The notes under the pieces: generated by a model | Database searches by the model: none | What the model saw: the letters and a program-made list of their open reading frames with translations, nothing else | Told to the model about the DNA's origin: nothing | In this document: piece by piece, positions 60,250-64,000 of the stretch | How positions within the stretch are numbered: the first letter of the stretch is position 1 | Layout of the letters: every line of letters begins with the position of its first letter | Made by a program: the position numbers and the translations under genes | Assembly: GCF_048320135.1 (NCBI RefSeq) | Contig: NZ_CP182947.1 | Location: 5,394,001 to 5,458,000 of the forward strand | Direction: 5' to 3' | Length of the DNA stretch: 64,000 nt | Source of the DNA: Ideonella_A sakaiensis_A | GTDB taxonomy: Bacteria; Pseudomonadota; Gammaproteobacteria; Burkholderiales; Burkholderiaceae_C

Positions 60250-61554
60250 TCAGTAGTAGCGGCCGCGGCGCATCTGGCGATCAGCAGCGGTCTGCGAGGT
60301 CTTCAAGGCCTCCTCGACGCTGACCTGGCCGGCCAGCGCTGCGCTCATCTGCTGCCCCACCGCCAGGCCGATCGCCTGGAACTCGGGAATGGCGGCAAAT
60401 TGCACACCCACGTACGGGCTCTTCTTCAGCGTGCTGTCGTTCGGGTTGGCGCTGTCGAGCGCCGCCTTCTCCGCTTCGGCAAACACCGCCGCCTTCATGA
60501 ACTCAGGGTTCGCGTAGGTCGACTTGCGGGTGCCGGTAGGCACCGAGGCCCAGCCTTTTTCCTTGGCCACCAGGTTGACGTAGTCCTTGGACGTGGCCCA
60601 CTCGATGAACTTCTGCGCGTCGGCGGTCTTCTGGCTGCCGGCAGGAATCGCCAGCGCCCAGGCCCACAACCAGTTCGCCCCCTTGGAGGTCACGGCCGAC
60701 GGGCTTTGCGCGAATGCGACCTTGTCGGCCACCTTGCTCTGCTTGGGATCGCTGACGAACGACGCCGCCACCGTGGCGTCGACCCACATGCCGCACTTGC
60801 CTTCGTTGAACAGCGCCAGGATCTCGTTGAAGCTGTTCGCCGACGAGCCCGGCGGGCCGTATTTGGTCAGCAGGTCGACGTAGAGGGTGACTGCATCCTT
60901 CCACGGCTTGGTGTCGAGCTGCGGCTTCCACTTCATGTCGAACCACTGCCCGCCGAAGCTGTTGACCATCGTCGTCAGGAAAGCCATGTTGTCGCCCCAG
61001 CCCGGCTTGCCGCGCAGGCAGATGCCGTAGACGCCGTTGGCCGGATCATGGATCTTGGCCGCCGCGTCGCGCACCTGGTCCCAGGTCGGGCGGGCGCCGA
61101 ACTTGATGCCGGCCTTGTCGGTCAGGTCCTTGCGGTACATCAGCATCGAACTCTCGCCGTAGAACGGCGCCGCATACAGCTTGCCGTCGACCGACAGGCC
61201 ATCTCGGATTGCCGGCAGCAGGTCGGCGGTGTCGTAGGCGGCGTCGAACTTGAGCTCCTTCAACCAGCCCTTCTTGGCCCAGATCGGTGTCTCGTACATG
61301 CCGATCGTCATCACGTCGAACTGGCCGCCCTTGGTCGCGATGTCGGTGGTCACGCGCGAGCGCAGCGTGCCTTCCTCGAGCGTGACCCACTTCAGCTTGA
61401 CGCCCGGAAACTTCTTCTCGAACTCGGGTGTCAGCTTCTGCATCTCGATCATGTGACCGTTGTTGACGGTCGCGATGACGAGGTCGCCGGCTGACGCACC
61501 GGCACCGGCCAGAACCAGCGTCGCGGCGAGCAGCTGAGGGGATTTGAACTTCAT
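60250..61554 (-). CDS. mtlE: Polyol-binding periplasmic protein (MtlE/SmoE)
   Basis: Periplasmic solute-binding protein of 434 residues for a mannitol/sorbitol-type importer. A signal peptide ends near 'GASA-GD' (residue 22). The mature protein has the family-1 fold with 'ATVNNGHMIEMQKLTPEF', 'FDVMTIGMYETPIWAKKGWL' and 'SSMLMYRKDL'. It is the first gene of the operon and is probably expressed at the highest level because of the downstream hairpin array. Confidence 0.93.
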   Translation of the reverse strand: MKFKSPQLLAATLVLAGAGASAGDLVIATVNNGHMIEMQKLTPEFEKKFPGVKLKWVTLEEGTLRSRVTTDIATKGGQFDVMTIGMYETPIWAKKGWLKELKFDAAYDTADLLPAIRDGLSVDGKLYAAPFYGESSMLMYRKDLTDKAGIKFGARPTWDQVRDAAAKIHDPANGVYGICLRGKPGWGDNMAFLTTMVNSFGGQWFDMKWKPQLDTKPWKDAVTLYVDLLTKYGPPGSSANSFNEILALFNEGKCGMWVDATVAASFVSDPKQSKVADKVAFAQSPSAVTSKGANWLWAWALAIPAGSQKTADAQKFIEWATSKDYVNLVAKEKGWASVPTGTRKSTYANPEFMKAAVFAEAEKAALDSANPNDSTLKKSPYVGVQFAAIPEFQAIGLAVGQQMSAALAGQVSVEEALKTSQTAADRQMRRGRYY

Positions 61555-61788
61555 GGTCGTCTCCTTGGATGGTTCTATCGACGGATCGCCATTCGCTGAG
61601 GCGGCTCCGGGGATGAATCAACTGTAGGTTTGCGACCTTGCGTCTGTTGATACTTCAGCGGGCGCGACCGATACGATCTTGCATCACCGACTCGGTAATT
61701 TCCCTGATGTGCGCGTTTTGGTATTGATCGGAGGCTGGAGGCGCCTTCCTGGTGCGCGGTTGCCAGCGCGCCCGGACGCGGAAAAAGC
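61555..61788 (-). promoter_or_regulatory. Promoter region of the polyol operon
   Basis: No gene is supported in this 234-base gap. For the minus-strand operon, a TACAGT sequence (complement at about 61620-61625) could be a -10 element with a weak -35, as expected for an AraC-activated promoter. Two GCGACC hexamers on the plus strand (61632-61637 and 61664-61669) are spaced 32 bases apart, a spacing compatible with AraC-type half-sites. An ATCAAC/GTTGAT pair brackets 61617-61651. Confidence 0.35.
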
Positions 61789-62448
61789 TCAGGCCGCGCG
61801 GCGCAGCGTCAGGTTGAAGCGGAAGCGGCCGGTCTGCGAATGGACGCCGTCCTTCAGCGTCAGCACGCCGTGATGGAACAAGCGGGCCGGCCCGCCCCAG
61901 ACGACGACGTCGCCGTGCTGCAGCGCAACCTTCGTCGTGCGCTCGGTGCGCCGCTTGCCGCCGAAGACAAAGTTGGCCGGCAGGCCGAGCGAGACCGAGA
62001 CGATCGGGTGGGCGGCGTTGCGCTCGTCGCGGTCCTGGTGCAGGCCAAGCTTGCTGCCGGCCGCATAGCGGTTGATCAGGCATGCGTCGGGCTCAAAGCC
62101 GCTGAAACCGGCGGCGCTGGCGGCACGCTCGGCCAACCCGCAGAAGATCTCCGGCATCGGCGGCCACGGCAGACCGGTCAACGGATCGAGCGGGTCGTAG
62201 CGGTAGCCGCTGGCATCGCTGACCCAGCCGAGCGGGCCGCAGTTGCTCATCTCGACCGACATCGTGTAGCCGCCGGGTGTCGTCATCCGGCGCAGCGGCG
62301 CCGCGCTGGTCACGGTGGTGATTGCGTCGAGCAGCTCGGCGGCCTCGGCGCTGGCAAAACCATGCAGCACGACTGCGCCATCGGCGAGCTGCCGGCGCTC
62401 GGGCCGGGTCTCGCTGGCTGGTTCGAACAGGTCGAGGTTGTTCTGCAT
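61789..62448 (-). CDS. alkB: Alkylated DNA repair dioxygenase AlkB
   Basis: Fe(II)/2-oxoglutarate dioxygenase of about 219 residues that removes methyl lesions from DNA and RNA. It has the substrate segment 'TPGGYTMSVEMSNCGPLGW', the iron ligands His-x-Asp in 'LHQDRDE', a distal His in 'LFHHGVL', and the 2-oxoglutarate Arg in 'RFRFNLTLR'. The ATG at 62448 aligns with the E. coli AlkB start; 62475 and 62502 are alternatives. It stands alone, divergent from the SDR gene, and no ada gene is near. Confidence 0.95.
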   Translation of the reverse strand: MQNNLDLFEPASETRPERRQLADGAVVLHGFASAEAAELLDAITTVTSAAPLRRMTTPGGYTMSVEMSNCGPLGWVSDASGYRYDPLDPLTGLPWPPMPEIFCGLAERAASAAGFSGFEPDACLINRYAAGSKLGLHQDRDERNAAHPIVSVSLGLPANFVFGGKRRTERTTKVALQHGDVVVWGGPARLFHHGVLTLKDGVHSQTGRFRFNLTLRRAA

Positions 62449-62556
62449 CGCAGTTGGCTGACTCCGCGTCGGCATGCTTGGTTCCGCCACTGCACCGGAC
62501 ATGTTGTACCGTCGAACCACCTCAACCGAACTGCTGCTGACGCGGCAGCTGCACGA

Positions 62557-63303
62557 GTGAACAACGAACCTGGAGAGGGCGATGCTGTCGCGGTCGTGAT
62601 CGGCGCCTCCGGCGGGGTCGGTGCGGCGCTGGTCGAGCAACTCGCTGCCGGCGGCCGCTTCTTGCACATCGTCGCGCTGTCGAGATCGACGCCAGCGGTC
62701 GTCGACAAACCGACGGTGGTTCGTGGCCGCATCGACCTGGCCGACGAGCCGAGCATCATCGCGGCTGCAGAACAGGCGAGGGCAGTCGGCGGCGAGATCC
62801 GGCTGGTGATCGTCGCAACCGGCCTGCTGCACGATGGCGACGTCGCGCCGGAAAAATCGTGGGCGTCGCTCGATGCCGCGGCGATGGCGCGCTGTTTCGC
62901 CGTCAACAGCATCGGCCCGGCGCTGGTCGCGAAACATTTTCTTCCGTTGCTGCCGCGCAAGCGCCGGTCGGTCTTCGCCGCGTTGTCGGCCCGCGTCGGC
63001 AGCATCGGCGACAACCGGCTGGGCGGCTGGTATTCCTACCGGGCGTCGAAGGCGGCGTTGAACATGCTGCTGAAAACATGCGCGATCGAGCTCGAGCGGC
63101 GTGCACCGCAGGCAATCTGCGTCGGCCTGCACCCCGGTACCGTCGATACTGCGTTGTCGAAACCGTTCAGCGCCAATGTGCGGCCGCAGCAGCTGTTCAC
63201 TGCGGAGCAGTCGGCGGCGCATCTGCTGAGCGTGATCGACGGCCTTCGCGCGACCGACAGTGGCCGGGTATTTGCATGGGACGGGCAGCCGGTGCCGCCG
63301 TGA
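62557..63303 (+). CDS. SDR-family protein (C-factor-like)
   Basis: Short-chain dehydrogenase-like protein of 248 residues from a GTG at 62557. The cofactor loop is 'VIGASGGVGAALVEQL', the catalytic Tyr-x3-Lys is 'YSYRASKAALNML', and 'GLHPGTVDTALSKPF' follows. The pattern matches the CsgA/C-factor branch of SDR proteins. The substrate is unknown. It diverges from alkB. Confidence 0.8.
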   Translation: MNNEPGEGDAVAVVIGASGGVGAALVEQLAAGGRFLHIVALSRSTPAVVDKPTVVRGRIDLADEPSIIAAAEQARAVGGEIRLVIVATGLLHDGDVAPEKSWASLDAAAMARCFAVNSIGPALVAKHFLPLLPRKRRSVFAALSARVGSIGDNRLGGWYSYRASKAALNMLLKTCAIELERRAPQAICVGLHPGTVDTALSKPFSANVRPQQLFTAEQSAAHLLSVIDGLRATDSGRVFAWDGQPVPP

Positions 63304-63469
63304 CGCCTGCCCTCACCAACCGCTGCTGCCCTACGGATGCGGGCGAAGACCCCATCCGCGAAGCCTGGGCTGCAACCGATATGCTGGTGGCTGGTGATGT
63401 CGGGCCGCGACCTCGACGGCCGAGCCTTCGATTGATGGATTTGTCTTCATGCCGGAAGGAGGGGACCCT

Positions 63470-64000
63470 GTGTTGCGCATCGCGATGATCGGCTTCGGTG
63501 CGATCGGCACCAACGTGCTCGAGCGGGTGCGGCAGCAGCCCGAACTCGATCTGCACAGCGTCGTTGTCTCCGAGTCGGCCCAGGCGCGCGCTGCCGAGTG
63601 GCTTCGCGAGCACGGCTTTGCGCACGCGCGGGCGTTGACGCAGCTCGATCTCGGCGGGCAGCGGCCCGATCTGGTCGTCGAGTGCGCCGGCCACCGGGCG
63701 ATCGGCGAACATGTGCTGCCGGCACTGCGCAACGGCTTGCCGTGCCTGCTCGCATCGGTCGGCGCGCTGGCCGAAGACGGGCTGGTCGAGGAGATCGAGC
63801 AGGCGGCGAAGCAGGGCGGTACCCAGGTGCAGCTGCTGTCGGGCGCGGTCGGCGCGATCGACGCGCTCGCCGCAGCCCGTGTCGGTGGCTTGACCCGCGT
63901 CCGTTACAGCGGGCACAAGCCGCCGGCAGCGTGGTCCGGCACATCGGCCGCAGCGGCGATCGACCTCGATGCGCTCGACGAGGCGACGCTGCTGTTCGCC
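63470..64000 (+). CDS. L-aspartate dehydrogenase (3' end outside the window)
   Basis: N-terminal 177 codons of an NAD(P)-dependent aspartate dehydrogenase, which converts aspartate to iminoaspartate/oxaloacetate. The Rossmann start is 'RIAMIGFGAIGTNVLERV', followed by 'VVECAGHRAI', 'ASVGALAEDG' and the family sequence 'SGAVGAIDALAAARVGG' and 'YSGHKPPAAWSGT'. The GTG at 63470 follows GAAGGAGGGGA. An ATG at 63449 in frame is an alternative. No stop is reached before the right edge. NadX-type enzymes feed NAD synthesis, but no nad gene is visible here. Confidence 0.88.
   Translation, partial: MLRIAMIGFGAIGTNVLERVRQQPELDLHSVVVSESAQARAAEWLREHGFAHARALTQLDLGGQRPDLVVECAGHRAIGEHVLPALRNGLPCLLASVGALAEDGLVEEIEQAAKQGGTQVQLLSGAVGAIDALAAARVGGLTRVRYSGHKPPAAWSGTSAAAAIDLDALDEATLLFA

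Noticed and set aside
61655..62083. A minus-strand frame ending in a plausible-looking tail near 61655
   Set aside because: Most of it overlaps alkB in another frame and the non-overlapping part has no start codon with a ribosome-binding site.

Overview
The window is a high-GC stretch of a Gram-negative chromosome with dense, short-spaced operons. The gene content points to a betaproteobacterium, most likely of the order Burkholderiales. The supporting signs are the exbB-exbD-lpxK-Trm112-kdsB-adk order next to xseA and sodB, the ccoI-ccoS-ccoNOQP-ccoG-fnr-hemN cluster, large TonB-dependent receptors starting with a 'VEITGS' plug, and GC-rich intergenic repeats. This assignment is inference from gene order and protein style; no rRNA or tRNA gene is present. 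No insertion sequence, prophage, CRISPR array or integrase was seen.

Left part (302-20625), envelope uptake: a four-gene oligopeptide-type ABC importer (solute-binding lipoprotein, two permeases, one double ATPase) is followed by three large TonB-dependent receptors. The first receptor is on the minus strand and the other two on the plus strand. Then comes a TonB motor operon, tonB-exbB-exbD-exbD plus a TPR-like periplasmic protein. Together these could carry one class of ligand across both membranes.

Middle (20700-30200), housekeeping: a minus-strand operon runs exbB-exbD-lpxK-Trm112-kdsB-adk-SDR dehydrogenase (lipid A and KDO synthesis, nucleotide balance). It is followed by xseA, sodB, a ribbon-helix-helix regulator translationally coupled to a PHB-depolymerase-like esterase, and a DUF192 protein.

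Region 30239-42870, microaerobic respiration: copper ATPase ccoI, ccoS, the cbb3 oxidase genes ccoNOQP, ccoG, two small membrane proteins, an Fnr-type regulator, hemN, a TauE/SafE-like membrane protein and icd. A perfect Fnr box lies inside the end of ccoS ahead of ccoN, and a second, near-perfect one lies ahead of hemN. Oxidase, haem supply and regulator therefore form one oxygen-responsive unit.

Region 42916-49199, an uncharacterised catabolic module: an enolase-superfamily enzyme and a GntR/UTRA regulator diverge from a nitrate/sulfonate/taurine-type ABC importer and a GMC oxidoreductase. A PepSY membrane protein, an MltB-type lytic transglycosylase and a VanX-like D-Ala-D-Ala dipeptidase follow.

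Region 52221-61554, polyol use (minus strand): a mannitol/arabinitol-type ABC importer (mtlE, mtlF, mtlG, mtlK homologues), a polyol dehydrogenase, a PfkB sugar kinase, zwf and an AraC-type regulator. The predicted flow is polyol to ketose to ketose phosphate, with zwf feeding hexose phosphate into the oxidative pentose phosphate or Entner-Doudoroff route. The right end holds alkB, a small SDR protein and the first 177 codons of an aspartate dehydrogenase cut by the window edge.
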